Below, one piece after another: positions 63,621-64,000 of a DNA stretch of 64,000 nucleotides. The notes below the pieces were generated by a model. The model made no database searches. It worked only from the letters and a program-made list of their open reading frames with translations, and was not told the DNA's origin. A program made the translations under genes and the position numbers. Position 1 is the stretch's first letter. Every line of letters starts with the position of its first letter. Source of the stretch: Theocolax elegans (Eukaryota > Arthropoda > Insecta > Hymenoptera > Cerocephalidae); NCBI GenBank assembly GCA_026168455.1, contig CM047426.1:60609458-60673457 (forward strand), in the 5' to 3' direction.

Positions 63621-64000
63621 GAGTACTTTCAATTGCAGAAAACTATTATGGAGTATAAATTACTTATAAAAAGGTGTAATTAAAATATAAATAAGTATAA
63701 AAATAGAATTATCTTAAAAATGCAATAATTAATATATTTAATTGTTTATAATAGAATTATCTTAAAAATGCTAACACATATACTTGCGGGTTTTGACACC
63801 TTTTTGAAAGGTGTTTTTGATTTGAGTACTTTCAATTGCAGAAAACTATTATGGAGTATAAATTACTTATAAAAAGGTGTAATTAAAATATAAATAAGTA
63901 TAAAAATAGAATTATCTTAAAAATGCAATAATTAATATATTTAATTTTTAACCCATTGTATATATCATATGGATATTAGGAAAAGTGTATGTTATACTTG
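63621..64000. repeat. Partial extra subunits of foldback F
   Basis: 63781-63820 repeats the hairpin motif again, and 63655-63750 and 63845-63950 repeat each other (TTATGGAGTATAAATTACTT, AATAGAATTATCTTAAAAAT). The last ~100 bp match 27500-27600. The element or its neighbour continues beyond the window. Confidence 0.65.

Overview
The window reads as AT-rich eukaryotic DNA from an insect, most likely an ant or other hymenopteran. The evidence is the absence of long host ORFs and the mix of arthropod-type transposons: a PHD-finger/APE/RT non-LTR element, R1-like, Penelope-like, Ty3/gypsy, piggyBac-like, Transib-like and tnp2-like copies, tRNA-derived SINEs, and LTR miniatures (TRIMs) of a kind known in ants. 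No intact host gene, rRNA, true tRNA gene or CRISPR array was found. The only host-like coding trace is a broken multi-exon gene on the + strand at about 56.1-59.5 kb.

Layout, left. 0-1.2 kb holds an inverted/direct repeat family. 1.52-6.86 kb is a nearly full-length non-LTR retrotransposon on the minus strand; its ORF1 is interrupted by a 305-bp palindromic MITE with Transib-like termini and a 5-bp target duplication. 8.50-9.85 kb is a palindromic element with TAA target duplication that has swallowed a TTAA-flanked piggyBac-type MITE. 12.4-19.3 kb is one decayed Ty3/gypsy element (minus strand: gag, protease, RT, RNase H, integrase, LTR), split by two palindromic insertions, one of which carries a Penelope-type RT relic. 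19.3-20.4 kb is another palindromic element split by an R1-type 3' fragment.

Middle. 21.5-27.3 kb contains two pairs of related LTRs and a foldback element. 27.8-30.4 kb contains more terminal-inverted-repeat elements. 30.7-31.0 kb holds head-to-head LTR pieces around a lysine-tRNA primer site. 31.52-32.52 kb is a clean solo LTR with CACT target duplication. 32.7-33.9 kb is a relic tnp2-like transposase. 34.2 kb is a SINE with 16-bp target duplication.

Right. 38.0-43.5 kb is a 2.72-kb segment present twice in tandem, containing a solo LTR and the start of a ~60-bp satellite that runs to 45.1 kb. 45.2-51.2 kb is a second tandem duplication of a 1.65-kb foldback element: one copy is followed by a solo TRIM LTR, the other at the same site by a tandem TRIM (LTR-internal-LTR-internal-LTR) whose LTRs carry a tRNA-like block. 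51.0-52.1 kb is a foldback with a tandem-repeat core. 56.1-61.5 kb is the host-gene relic invaded by two non-LTR copies, partly duplicated again (1.66 kb). 61.4-63.6 kb is a large foldback around a SINE.

Nothing here forms a pathway. The window is a nest of mobile elements from which an order of insertion can be read. The most unusual items are the TRIM with tRNA-like LTRs in three recombination states, the satellite-cored foldbacks, the Transib-like palindrome, and three near-identical local duplications that may be real or may be assembly artefacts.
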